From Ursus arctos (taxonomy: Eukaryota; Chordata; Mammalia; Carnivora; Ursidae): a stretch of DNA of 64,000 bases. The first letter of the stretch is position 1. The number at the start of each line of letters is the position of its first letter. The translations under genes and the position numbers were made by a program. Of the stretch, positions 23,720 to 35,040 are shown one piece after another. Location of the stretch: contig NW_026622897.1 in the NCBI RefSeq assembly GCF_023065955.2, positions 4,221,001 to 4,285,000 of the forward strand, written 5' to 3'. The notes beneath the pieces were generated by a model. It did no database searches. It was not told the origin of the DNA and saw only the letters and a program-made list of their open reading frames with translations.

Positions 23720-23975
23720 CTTGAATATAGAGTTCAAGAGAGACGAACCAAGAAACAGACTGAACTACAGAGAAGACACTGATGGTCACCAGACGGGAGG
23801 TGGGCAGCGGGTGGGGGGGGGGGGGACAGGTGATGGGATTATGGAGTGATGTATGGGTGGGTGACGTATGGAAGCACTGAGTCACTGTGCTGTACTCCTG
23901 AACCTAATATAACATTGTATGTTAACTACACTGGAATTAAAATAAAGTAAAAATAAATTTTAAATAAAGAAACAT
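23720..23975 (+). repeat. Carnivore L1 3' UTR (older subfamily)
   Basis: ACAGAGAAGACACTGATGGTCACC, a G-rich tract with 13 G at 23813-23825, GTGATGTATGGGTGG, GTGCTGTACTCCTGAACC and AATATAACATTGTATGTTAAC...ACTGGAATTAAAATAAAG form the polyadenylated end of an L1. It is a different subfamily from 15439 and 40492. The 5' part is truncated; TGTTATACCATC-type ORF2 text is absent. Confidence 0.88.
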
Positions 23976-24178
23976 AAAAAAGTCTTCTGTAGTTTTAATA
24001 TACTCAGGTAATGCTGTGAAAGCACTTTAATTGGCCTTAAAAAAACTTTGTGATAATTAAAAAACAAACAAAAAACACCTTTAACTTAATCCTATTCATG
24101 AGGAAACAAGAAAAATTTGGATCACAGAACTTCTGAAAATATGTTAAAGTTATAAAAACAATAATGGGAGTCTGTTTA

Positions 24179-24372
24179 TTCTTTATTTTTTTAAGATTCT
24201 ATTTATTTAAGAGCAAGAGAGAGAGAGAGAGAATGAGCAGGGGGAGGGGCAGAGGGAGAAGCAGACTCCCTGCTGAGCAGGGAGCCCAATGCAGAGCTCC
24301 ATCCCAGGACACAGGGATCATGACCTGAGCCAAAGGCAGCCGCATAGCTGACTGAGCCACCCAGGCACCCCA
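24179..24372 (-). mobile_element. CanSINE with target-site duplication
   Basis: Antisense CanSINE: TTTTTTTAAGATTCTATTTATTT, (GA)n, GCAGGGGGAGGGGCAGAGGG, GATCATGACCTGAGCC and GAGCCACCCAGGCACCCC. Exact 13-base duplication GGGAGTCTGTTTA at 24166-24178 and 24373-24385. Confidence 0.96.
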
Positions 24373-24639
24373 GGGAGTCTGTTTAGAATAAAGGTGGCTA
24401 AAACTAAATGAAAACCAAATATATAATGTTCAATTGGATCCTAGGGGAAATAGAATTTGGGGGATAATTGGGGAAATTTCAATATAAATTATATTTTAGA
24501 TAATATACTTTCCAAGTTAAACTTTGAGGGTTTGATAATTGTTATGACCGTGTAGTTGAATCTTGTCTTTGGGACAGAGATGCTAAAATCCTAGGGATTA
24601 GGTGGTGGGACTAATCCTTAGGGATTAGTACTCTCAAAT

Positions 24640-25227
24640 ACTAAAGAAGTAAAGCTGTCACTATTTGCAGAGAGCATATCATCACCCTAATAGAAAACAC
24701 TAAAGATTCCACCCAAAAACTGTCAGAACTAATAAATTCAGTCAAGTTGCAAGATACGAAATCAATGCACAAAATCTCTGTGTTTCTTTACACTAATAAT
24801 GAATTATCGAAAAGAGAAATTTAGAAAACAGTCCCATTTACAATTGCAATCAAAAAGAATAAAATACCTAGGAATAAATTTAACCAAGAAGGTGAAAGGC
24901 CTGTATATTAAAACAAAACAAAACAAAAAACTACCAGACATTAAAGAAAGAAATTAAAGAGGACACAAATGGAAAGATATTCCGTGCTAATGGACCGGAA
25001 AAATTAATATTGTTAAAATGTTCATACTACCCATAGCAATCTACAAATTCAGTGCAACCCCTGTCAAAATTCCAATGATATTTTTCACAGAAATAAGACA
25101 AATAATCCTAAAAATTCTATGGAACCAAAAAAGACCCAAACAGCAAAAGCAACTTGAGAAAGAAGAACAAAGCTGGAGGCATCATGCTCCCCCGTTTCAA
25201 ACTATATTACGAAACTATAGTAATTAA
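24640..25227 (+). repeat. L1 ORF2 segment, left of the DPY30 retrocopy
   Basis: AAGCTGTCACTATTTGCAGAG, AAGTTGCAAGATACGAAATC, TTTACAATTGCAATCAAAAAG, ATACCTAGGAATAAATTTAACC and ACCAAAAAAGACCC are the central-to-3' part of L1 ORF2, with many stops. It ends at AACTATAGTAATTAA, where the DPY30 copy enters, and resumes at 26138. Confidence 0.93.
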
Positions 25228-26122
25228 GAGCTGGCGGTGCAGGGCAGGGCTTTTGAAAACAAGAAACTTGGGCACAGGTAATCAGCTCCCTTCCCTCCTT
25301 TCCCACTTCTTCTAGGTTCTTGGGACTACCTTGGAGCTTCTGACCCTGATGTGGATGACTGGTCTTAGACTGCCCCACCTTGCTCCTCTCTGTACCAGGT
25401 GCTCCTGAGCACAGGTAGTGGTGAAGGGCAAGGTCAGGAGCTGGGCTGTACTCTATCCTGGCATCTTCATGTTGAAATCTCCCAGGTTTCTCATGGTTCT
25501 TGTTTCCCAAGACTGGTTCCGGGGATTGTGTCTAGCAGTGTCTACCAAACACAATGGAGCCAGCATCTGAAGGGACAGATGCAGGTTGCAGAAAACCCTC
25601 ACTCTGAGAATGGTCTCACAGACAATATTGAGAGGATAGTAGACAATGAGAAGATTAATGCAGAAAGGTCATCAAAACAGAAGGTGGATCTCCAGTCTTT
25701 GCTAACTTGTGCCTACCTGGATCAGACAGTTATGTCTGTTTTATTACAGGGACCTGCTGTGCTTGCAAAAGAAAGACCACCAAATCCCATTGAATTTATA
25801 GCATCGTACCTTTTAAAAAACAAGGCACAGTTTGAAGATCGAAACTGACTTATTGGTAAGAATCGAAAAATGTGGTTCCTACTGTAGATTTACATGATTA
25901 AAAGGCAGCTTTCATTACCATGAGTTTTCCCCTTTGGGGAAGTTTAAGAACCTTCGGGACAACAGAACTTATTTCCAGAATTGCAGAAGAAACATATTTC
26001 CCTTATTTTCATTTAATCACCATACTTACTTAGTGTATTCTGTACAACTTTTTCTCAGATTGCCTTTAACTTTTTTTTTAAATGACCTTCAAAATCAACC
26101 TGTAAAATGTCTTTTTAAAAAA
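25228..26122 (+). pseudogene. DPY30: Processed retrocopy of DPY30 (COMPASS/MLL complex subunit)
   Basis: Intronless copy of the DPY30 mRNA inserted in an L1. Parent function (known): a 99-residue dimeric RIIa-like subunit that binds ASH2L in SET1/MLL H3K4 methyltransferase complexes. Seen: the original ATG is at 25554 (ATGGAGCCAG), but 5 bases are missing compared with the parent before GGGACAG, so the start is out of frame. From 25579 to the stop at 25846-25848 the DPY30 frame is open, with [43 protein letters not shown] and [11 protein letters not shown], ending NKAQFEDRN. About 11 amino-acid changes are visible against the human protein as I recall it, including PTRAYLDQ to LTCAYLDQ. A 3' UTR follows (to 26115); the expected AATAAA reads AATCAA, and a short A-rich tail ends at about 26123. 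Duplicated target: AACTATAGTAATTAA (25213) / AGCTATAATAATTAA (26123). The 325 bases before the ATG may be 5' UTR or other captured sequence. Confidence 0.93.
25579..25848 (+). CDS. Possible 89-codon ORF in the DPY30 retrocopy
   Basis: The ATG at 25579-25581 sits where the parent mRNA has ACG (Thr in GQTQVAEN), so a C-to-T change at a CpG created an in-frame start downstream of the 5-base deletion. The product would be [10 protein letters not shown]... through to the native stop, 89 residues, keeping the whole C-terminal dimerisation and ASH2L-binding region. The -3 base is C, a weak Kozak context. The polyadenylation signal is lost, and no promoter is visible in the surrounding L1. Neutral survival of an open frame this short is quite possible, so I treat expression as unproven. 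Confidence 0.3.
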   Translation: MQVAENPHSENGLTDNIERIVDNEKINAERSSKQKVDLQSLLTCAYLDQTVMSVLLQGPAVLAKERPPNPIEFIASYLLKNKAQFEDRN

Positions 26123-26137
26123 AGCTATAATAATTAA

Positions 26138-27425
26138 AACAGTAGGCACTGGCATAAAAACAGACATATAAATCAATGGAACAGAAAATAAAGAGCCCAG
26201 AAACACACCCACACATACATGGTCAATTAATTTACGACAAAGGAGCCAAGAATGTACAATGTGGAAAGGACAGTCTTTTTAAAAGTGGTGCTGGGAAAAC
26301 TGGACAGCCATATGCAAAAGAATAAAACTGGACCATCACTTTATGCGAGACACACAAATTAACTCAAAATAAAGACTTGAACTTAAGACCTGAAACCATC
26401 AACCTCCAAGAAGAAAAAAGGGAGGTAGGTCCTTGACATAGGTCTTGGCAATGCTGTTCTGGCAATACCCCCAAAAGCAAAAATAATCAAGTGGAACTAT
26501 ATCAAACTAAAAAGATTGTGCACAGCAAAAGAAATCATCAAGAAAATGATAAGGCAATCTACTGAATGGTAGAAAACAACTGCAAATCATGTATCTGATA
26601 AGGAGCTAATATTCAAAATTTATGAAGAACTCATACAACTCAACAGCAAAACAAAACAAAAAAACAACCTGATTAAGAAAATGGGCAGAAGATCTGAATA
26701 GACATTTTTCCAAAAATACACAGATAACCGATAGGTACGTGAAAAGGCGCTCAACATCACTAGTGATCAGGGAAATGGAAATCGAAACAATGAGATATCA
26801 CATCTGTTAGAAAGGTTAGGATCAAAAATAGAAGAAACAACAAGTGTTGGTGAGGATGTGGAGAAAAAGGAACCCTTGTGCACTGCTGGTGGAAATGACA
26901 ACTGGTACAATCACTACAGAAAACAGTATAGAGTGCCTCAAAAAATTAAAATAGAACTACCATATTACCTAGTAATTCTGCTTCTGGATATTTATCTGAA
27001 GAAAATGAAATCACTAACTGAAAAAGATGTATGCATCCCCATGTTCACTGCAGCAGGTTTCACGTTTCTAATGCTTAGATAGGGAAACAATCTAGTGTCC
27101 ATCAATGGATGAATGCAAGCTACATATGATGAGTAAATATAGGAATACACGTGTAACTCAACCATTAACAATGGAAATCCTGCCATACATGTATGACAAC
27201 ATGTATGGACCTCAAAGGCATTAGACTAAGTAAAAAGTCAGAAAAAGACAAATACCATATGATCTTTCTTATACGTGGAATCTTAAAACAAGAACACCAA
27301 GCTCATAAATACAGAGAACAGTCAGGTATTCCCAAGAGGTAGGGTGTACAAAGTAGTGGAAGAAATGGGTGAATGTTGTTTTTTGTTTGTTTTAGTTTAA
27401 ATAAACCAAATAACAAATGAAAAAA
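26138..27425 (+). repeat. L1 ORF2 3' segment and 3' UTR, right of the DPY30 retrocopy
   Basis: ACTGGCATAAAAACAGACATATAAATC, AATTTACGACAAAGGAGCC, AACTCAAAATAAAGACTTG, GAAAATGGGCAGAAGATC, GGAAATGGAAATCGAAACAATG, CAATGGATGAATG and CGTGGAATCTTAAAACAAG are ordered L1 ORF2 end text. It continues the element at 24640-25227 and has frequent stops. Confidence 0.92.
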
Positions 27426-27624
27426 TAAATAAAAAGACCCTGTATAATCTCACCATATGGAGTGACTTGTGTTGAGCACAGCCTGTAACGGATACATCGG
27501 GAAAATATAAAAAATGGTCTCATACACATGTAAAAAGAACAAAAAACATCTAGCAAATTATGCCATAAATCACTCCAATTAATTTGAAAATATTGTTCTC
27601 AAGGATACAATAAGCTACAATATT

Positions 27625-28049
27625 ATTTTTTTTATTTTATTATTATCTATTTAAGAGTATTTTTTAACTTCTTAAATTCTGGTAAGTTAACATACAGTAT
27701 AATATTAGTTTCAGGTGTACAATACAGTGATTCAGCACTTCCATACAACACCCAGCACTCGTCACGCCAAGTGTACTCCTCAATCCCCATCATCTATTGA
27801 ACCCATCCCCCCACACTCCTCCCCTCTGGTCACCATCAGGTTGTTCTGGATAGTTAGGAGTCTGTTTCTTGGTTTGCCTCTCTCTCTCTCTTTCCCTTTG
27901 CTCATTGTTTTGTCTCTTAAGCTCCACATGTGTGAAATCATACGGTGTCTGTCTTCATCTGAGTGACTTATCTTGCTTAGCATCATACTCCTTGGCTCCA
28001 GCCATGTTGTAAATGGCAAAGATTTCATTCTTTTTTATGGCTAAATAAT
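27625..28049 (-). repeat. Carnivore L1 3' end (antisense)
   Basis: Reverse-oriented L1: TTCTGGTAAGTTAACATACAG, TAATATTAGTTTCAGGTGTAC, CAGCACTTCCATACAACACCC, CACCATCAGGTTGTTCTGGATAG, CATACGGTGTCTGTC and CCTTGGCTCCAGCCATGTTG, ending at ATGGCTAAATAATA. The same 3' UTR family is at 23720. At 28050 the orientation flips. Confidence 0.9.
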
Positions 28050-28073
28050 ACAATGGAATATTACTCAGCCATA
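28050..28073 (+). repeat. Inverted 5' scrap of the same L1
   Basis: CAATGGAATATTACTCAGCCAT is L1 ORF2 text in the sense direction, directly next to the antisense ATGGCTAAATAATA. Together they form an imperfect palindrome (ATGGCT...AGCCAT). Confidence 0.8.
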
Positions 28074-29184
28074 TAATATTAATTTTAAAACATGTATTTT
28101 ACTCCTAGTGTCACAGTATTAATATACCCATTAGCTATGGATTCAAAAGGAATTAGAAGCAAAATAAAAAGTACATTTAATAAGGTTAGAAAATTAATAT
28201 TTTTAAGAAGAAAAAAAGAATTATTTTGATATATAACAAATTTTTTAAATGCTAGCATGTAAACCAGAGATTGGAAAAAATGACCCTAATTACATGCGAA
28301 ATCACTAACTACATGTAAATTATGAATATAGTTAAAATGATATTACTTCTCTGACACCAAGTATTTATTGTTTTGTGAAATCAATACTCACGATGACTCA
28401 TAAAAAAGTAGTACAGTGTTAACAATCCATAAATCTAGATATCAAAACTGCATTTTGCTAGTTTCTAAGTTTTCAAGAAGCTTAAAGCTTTCTAATAAAA
28501 GGTTGGTGGAAAAAAGTTTCAGATTTTGAGTTAGAGTATTAGTATATTCTCAGAATTTGGCACACAGAAAATTCACACTAAATGACTGTTATATACTAAT
28601 TTTAAAAACCAGTTAAAGGAATTAGTCCTCGATTAGTACTTTGCAAGGATTCTATGATGGTTAACCCACATTAAGAGGTATTCAGGGGAAGTGTTTTGGG
28701 TGGGCTTCCCAGACAGTCTGACATTTTCAGTAGTAATTATCTTAAACTCTATCCGTCATACTTGTTTGTGCTCTTTGCTTCTTCTACTGCCTAATAGCTA
28801 CTGAGCATCTAATCATTTTGTATTTCCCTGAAATAGAGAATGAAACAAATGAAATATAAAACTATTCAAAGATATAACACAGGACATTTTTGGTGAAATA
28901 AGGAGATAATTCAATCTTCAGACAGAAATGGCACACAATGTATCCGGGAAAAAGCTCATTAAACTTCAAGATTAAACACAAAATTCTTCAGGCACTCAAG
29001 CAGTGAAAAAAAGCAAGTCCCTTCAAGAGATCAAAACCAGGCTGTTTCAAACATCCCTGCAAAGAATTAGATTTCAGGAAAAAAATTCCTTAGGAGAAAA
29101 AAAATGTGACCCAAGGTTATCTTGCCCAGAATAATTTGTTTGACTTTTCATTCTGGGCAGAAATAATCTTTCTAAAAACCACAA

Positions 29185-29312
29185 TACCATGCTATATACA
29201 TATACATGTGTATAATTCATGTTTATAAATATATATTTAAATGTACAAATATATATATATTTATATATACATAATGTTCTATATATAATATCTATAACCA
29301 TATATATGTATA
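29185..29312. repeat. AT-rich (TATA)n tract
   Basis: ATATACATATACATGTGTATA, then AAATATATATATATTTATATATAC and ATATATAATATC. Low complexity with local self-complementarity. Confidence 0.85.
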
Positions 29313-29329
29313 AGATAAAATGATCATAA

Positions 29330-29432
29330 CACTTTCACCACAAGGTAGTTGTAAGAATTAAACAGGATCTTATGATACCAATGTCTGGCTCTAAGGAAAT
29401 GCTTAATCAATAGTCATTCTTAATTTTTTATT
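29330..29432 (+). repeat. MIR tail fragment
   Basis: CACCACAAGGTAGTTGTAAGAATTAAACAGG...ATGTCTGGCTCTAAGGAAATGCTTAATCAATAG fits the MIR 3' tail. Confidence 0.65.
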
Positions 29433-31278
29433 ATTTAGGATGACTAAGAACTGCACACACATAACTCCAATAAAGCAAAATGTTTAAAAAAAAACAAGAG
29501 AGCTCTGGGGATCCCAAGGATGGGCAGATCATTTCAGCGGAGCCCCATCAATGGAGGTGTGGTCAAGAGGAGAAGTTTCCTCCCAGACACCCTTCGTAAA
29601 TTTCACTGGTGCAAAGATGGCCTGTTAATTAAACGTTTGAGCCTGTGGAAGAAGAGTCCTAGAAGATTTTAAAAGACGTGTAAATCCATTTTATTTTCTT
29701 CCTTTTTTAGCAAACTTGTCTGTTTTTCATAGACTAAGAGGCTAAAGGAAAGGCTAGACAAAACAATAAATAACACGTTTTGAAAGACACTAAAAGAAAT
29801 AAACACTTTTTGAGAATGAGAAAGGCCACCGATTTATTAAATGGGGAGGAGGAACATGATAAATGACTGTAGAAAATTACAGACTTTCAGCAATACCTTT
29901 TAACTCTGTCTCTGTGAAGGTCAGCTCTAACTACCAGAACCGCAGCTACTGCTGTTAAGATTGCAGGAAACCACAACAAAATAGGGAAGGATACAGATGC
30001 TGACTACTTGAACTACTTAAGTGCATTCAAATCTGTAGCCCCGATGATGTTCGCCATGCAGACATTTAGAAATGAGCTGAAGGCATCAGCTCTACAAGTC
30101 AGACAGGGAAGGCGCAGAAGGCTGGTGAGAACTATGCAACAAGCATTCTTTCAGTCATTACTTTGGTTTTGTTCTCATGATGACGCAGAAGGAGGTAAAT
30201 GAATAGAACATATGCCAATATAAAAAGGTAGAGAGCCATTTCATGAGTAGGAAAAAAAAACAAGAGTTCAAACAGCTAGCAAAGAATCAGTATATGCACA
30301 CTATGAATGTGAAATAATTTACTTTGGAGAAGCATATAAAGATATTGTTAAAGGAGTATTATTCTCCTCAAAGTAATACAAAGTAACATAAACATGATAT
30401 TCAGTCAGTCATTCAAGCAACACTGAACTGAGTACAACATGTGGTTGGCAGTGAGCCAAGAGACCCATTTGCTATAGGGCAGAGCTCAAAACCCATTTTA
30501 AAAAACGGTTATTGGTAGCATGTCGTCCTTCTTTGAGAGTGGATATCATTTTGGAAGCACTCTAAAGTGATTCTGAACAAAGCCTAGAATAAAGTAGTTG
30601 ACTGACTTGAGTAATGTAATTTTGGGTACAAACCAGATATGATTAAACAGTATTAAGAGGGCTTACTCATGTAATCTGTACACTGGCTTTGATAGAAATT
30701 TCAAGAGGAAAACTCAAAAATTCTTTTCTAGCATCACCATTAGTGAAAAAAGTGTGTTGCCTGCCAAGGACCTGCTCTGAAAGATGGCTACGTGAATGTC
30801 TGGTCCTTTATTGAAATGCACACCACCTTACTTATGTGTCGGAACTTAACCAACAGGAAGTACTATCTGCATTTGTTTTTCACTTTGAAAAATATCTGGG
30901 AGGAAAACTTATATTTTGAACCTTATTTAGAATTTGAGGAGTCAAAGTCTTCTAGGCCAAGTGTATTTTACAAAGAGTTACCATTTTCCAGATAAAAAAG
31001 CTGCCACTAAATGATGAGCCTTGTAAGAGGGTAGAGAGCATCCTTATTCTTCGTCCAGCCTATAATTTCCTGAATTACCAAAAAGACCACTCACAGGGAT
31101 TAATACTCAACTCCTCTTCCCTGGTGTGGAGACTGGCATATCAACTATCCAACTGAAACCTTACTGGTTAGCTCAGAGAGAGAACTGTTAGGTCTTCAAG
31201 AAACTGAGAAAGTCCTGTTTTCTACAGACTTACAATTTTAAAATGTAGTTGGATATATAGGATATGGATATATTCTAG

Positions 31279-31298
31279 GGACACACACACACACACAA
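31279..31298 (+). repeat. (AC)n microsatellite
   Basis: GACACACACACACACACA, short. Confidence 0.85.
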
Positions 31299-31799
31299 AA
31301 TACATACTATATATAAGATCTGTAAATATATGTACGCATATTTAAGTCTATACAAGCCCACATACGCTAACTGACAAATTCTGGAGACAAAAGGGCACAG
31401 AGGTTCTGAAGACATAGCAAAAGTGTGGCTCATGAATTTAGCTGTTGTATTTGCAAGTTAGTAAACAGCTATTACGGTCAATTTATTTGGCCGTATTTTA
31501 AGAAATAAAGTAGAAAAACATGTGCCACAAAATGTAAATCATCCCTCCTCCCAGCTCCAAAATTAAATCTTTGATCAAATGTCTGCAGCAATTTTTAGAA
31601 TAACTGTATACTGTTCCCAAGACAAGGCGCCTCCCATTTAGGACTCTCTTTTGAGAAATGCCTGATGTAGCCAAATCTACCTGATAATTTCAGTAAAAGC
31701 AGAACTAGTAATCATCTCAACCAGGCATAATATTGGAGAAAAGTTAGGGAAAAACTCACAGCCGAAAGTACGTGATACAGAGGTGAGGAGATTTCGTTA

Positions 31800-33725
31800 T
31801 CTTCATTTTTAACTGTTTCATTGAGATATTATCCACACATCAAAAAATTCACCCCTTTAAAGTGTATAATTCAGTGGATTTTATAGTGGAATTCACAGAG
31901 TTGGACAATTATCACCACAAACCAATTTTAGAACATTTCATCACCCCCTTAAAAAACTTTGAACTCAGCAGCAGTCAAACCCTATCCCTCTCTCCCTCCT
32001 CCTGCACCCTAAACAACTACTAGTTTACTTCTTGTACTTTTACCTCTTCTGGATATTTCACACAAATGATTACATTTGTGTGAAATACATCATTGAAGCA
32101 TTTTATTGCTTTAGCTCTTTCATTTAGTTCTAAGACCCATTTTGAATTCATTTGTTTATATGGTGTGAGATGGGGGTTCAAATTCATTCTTTTGCAATGC
32201 ACATGTCCAGCTGTTTCTAATATTGAAAAAGACTATTCTTTCCCTGTTATCTTAGCACCTTTGTCAAAAATCAATTCACCATCAATGTAAGGGTTCTTTC
32301 TAGACTCTCAGTTTTATTCCACTGATCTCCATTCTTATGACAGAACCATACTGTCTTGATTATTGTGGCTTTGTAATAAGTTTTAAATCACAAGATGTGA
32401 GCCCTTCACATTTCAAGAGGTCCCTTGCATTTCATGAATTTCAGCATCAGCTTGTCATGGTCTTCCCCAAAAGCAGCTGGAGTTATAATGACACGGATTT
32501 TGTAGACCACTTTCGTACTATTCCCATCTGAACAATATTAACTTTTGTAATCTATTAACATAGACACCTTTTCATTATCTAGGTCTTTAATTTCTTTCAA
32601 TAATGCTTTGTAGTTTTCTGTGTGCAAGTCTTCCACCTCTTTGGTTATACTTTTTCCTAAGTATTTTATTTATTTCGAGGCTCTTATAAGGGGAATTCTC
32701 TTCCTTATTTCATTTTTGGATTGTTCACATGTCATCTATAGGAATGCAATTGATTTTTGTATAGTGATTTTCTACCTTGCAACCTTGATAAAGTTGTTTG
32801 TTAGTTGTAATTTTTGTATGTGTGTGGATTCCTTAGGGTTTTTCTATAAAAAAGATCATACCGTCTAAGAATAGAGATTATACTTTTTTTTCTTTTCCAA
32901 TTTGAATGTCTACTATAACTTTTTCTTAGATAATTGCCCTAGTAAGAATTTGCCATGCAATGTTGAATTAAAGTAAAAGCAGATACATTTGTGTTATTTC
33001 TGAAATTAGGGGGAAGGCAGGCACTCTTTCACCATTAGTTATGATGCTAGCTGAGCACTTTGCCAGATTCCCTCAGCAGGTTGAGAAATCGGCCTTGTTA
33101 TTGCCAGCTTACTCAAGATCACTATCACGGAAGGACGATGGTTTGCCAAATGCCTTCTCTGCATTTATAAAGATGTTTGTGAGGCTTTTGTCTTTTATTC
33201 CACTACTTAGGTATATTATACTAATAGATTTTCAGATGTTAAACAAACCCCACATTCCTGAGATGAATTTTACTTGGTCATCGTGTATTATGATTTTTAA
33301 ATGTTGCCACATTCAGTTTACTAGTATTTTGCTAAGGACTTTGTATCTACATTCGTAAGGGATATTAATCTGTGCCAAAACTTTTAGTTTCTTGAGATGT
33401 TGGTCTGATTTTGGTATCAAGGTAATAATACTGACCTCATAAAATATTTCAGTTTTCCCTCCTATTTTTCAAAAGGGGGTATAAGTGTTGGTATTAGCTC
33501 TTCTTTGAATGTTTAGTAGAATTCACCAGTGAAGTCTAGGCATTGCTTTGTTTCATTGGCTTTATATAAAAATAATATGGTAATAGAAAGCTCCACAGAG
33601 AATAGAGAGGACCTGTGTTTTTTTCCTTGATTCTGCTGTTGAGAAACTGACTTTTGGCAATCTTATGTTCTATGTTTGTAATTTAGAGGTAAAACTATCC
33701 ATTCTATCTATTCAAGGATTATTTT
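31800..33725 (-). repeat. Old L1 (L1M-type), antisense, about 1.9 kb
   Basis: The 3' UTR lies at low coordinates: CATTGAGATATTATCCACAC, CACCCCTTTAAAGTGTATAATTC, GAGTTGGACAATTATCACCAC. Reverse ORF2 follows: GGTGTGAGATGGGGGTTC, GCACATGTCCAGCTG, CAGAACCATACTGTCTTGATTATTG, CAAGTCTTCCACCTCTTTGG and CCTTCTCTGCATTTATAAAG. Stops are abundant, so it is inactive. Open frames of 60-105 codons here are reverse-strand L1. Confidence 0.93.
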
Positions 33726-33729
33726 TGAA

Positions 33730-34075
33730 GATTAAGCAAAACAATAGGTGTATGAAGTTTCTGTAACCAGAAAGTGCTATTCCACCAGACCCCATTCCGT
33801 TCAGGACTTCTTGGCTCTACTACAGAAAATTCTATCTGCAGACAGTTGGAATTTTCATGAAGCATCTGAAAACCAAGCCTGGTACCTTCACCTTCGTCCC
33901 TGGGGCAAATATGGCAACCACAGTGTGCTCTGTCCTGAAATGAGTGCCTGTGGCAACGTATTACCTGACTTCTTTTGTTCCCAGTACTCATTCTCCCAGA
34001 CCTGTTACTGACAAAAGTGGAAGTCAGAGCTGTGCCAAGTTCCACTCATCAATAAAATTGTCTTTATGAAAAAAT
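33730..34075 (+). other. Unassigned segment ending in AATAAA plus short A run
   Basis: Sits directly after the antisense L1. Open on both strands for 87-108 codons without recognisable motifs. The plus strand ends with AATAAA at 34051-34056 and an A run at 34069-34074, which could be the 3' end of a processed transcript. I found no clear target-site duplication and do not recognise the sequence. Confidence 0.3.
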
Positions 34076-34884
34076 CAGCCATTACCTGGACATTTGTTTT
34101 TCACTTAAACTCTCAAGTGAAGACTAATCCCCATCATGTTTTTCACTGTTTAGAAAACAAAGCCGATCTCCAAATAACTGGTGTTTTTTCCTAAAATGGA
34201 CTATTTCCTACCTAGAGGATTACCCAAGGAGCTGCTACATATCTACTTGCATGTCCAAACCCAGCATGAAGTGAATTAATGTGTTTATTTCTCTAACCTT
34301 GAGAATAAAGTCCGTCCCCTACTTACCCGTGACTACATAAAACCAGACGCCAACGCTGCTCACATCCCGCCCTCCCAACCCTTCCCTTCGTTGTAGACCT
34401 CACTGCCTCTGCCACAGAAGTCCTAGTTTTTGAAGAATGTATGTTTTAAGAAGAGGAAGAAAGAAAAAAACTATGACAAAAAGATGAAACTTCTGATTGG
34501 TGACCATGAGCTAAGGCTCTGAGCCGTGCCAATAGGTTTGGATGGCAAGGTGCCACAGAACTACCTTTTCCCTCTGTTGTCTTCAGCCTTTCTTTTGATT
34601 TATTTCAACAATTAATTATATTGAAGGAAATCAGAAATCTCTTCTTAAAACCAAATAATTCTTGAAGGGCTATGGCTCCGAGTGACTCACAGCTTAGAAA
34701 AAATTAATATAATTAAATTGCTTTCCTTCTAAGTTCTACCTGAACTCTATCCATTACATTGAAAGAATGAATAATTTTATTTGGCAGGAAACAAAAGGTA
34801 GATTAAGATCATTTAGAATGAGAAGCAATTTGTAAAGTTGAAAAGATTTGGCAGGATAGCACAGTAAGGGACTTAGGGCACCAT

Positions 34885-35040
34885 AATGGTAACAATTATC
34901 ACATACTTAGTATGTGCTAGGCACAGTTCCAAGTAAGTATTCCATTTAATCCTCTTGACAACCTTACGAAATAGGTACGATAACTATCTTTGTGTTATAG
35001 AAGAGAAAACTGACACAGAGAGATTAAGAAACTCGTCTAA
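34885..35040 (-). repeat. MIR SINE (antisense), left part
   Basis: GTATGTGCTAGGCACAGTTCC, CCATTTAATCCTCTTGACAACC, GAAATAGGTACGATAAC and ACTGACACAGAGAGATTAAG are the reverse MIR tail and core. A CanSINE interrupts it; it resumes at 35289. Confidence 0.92.
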
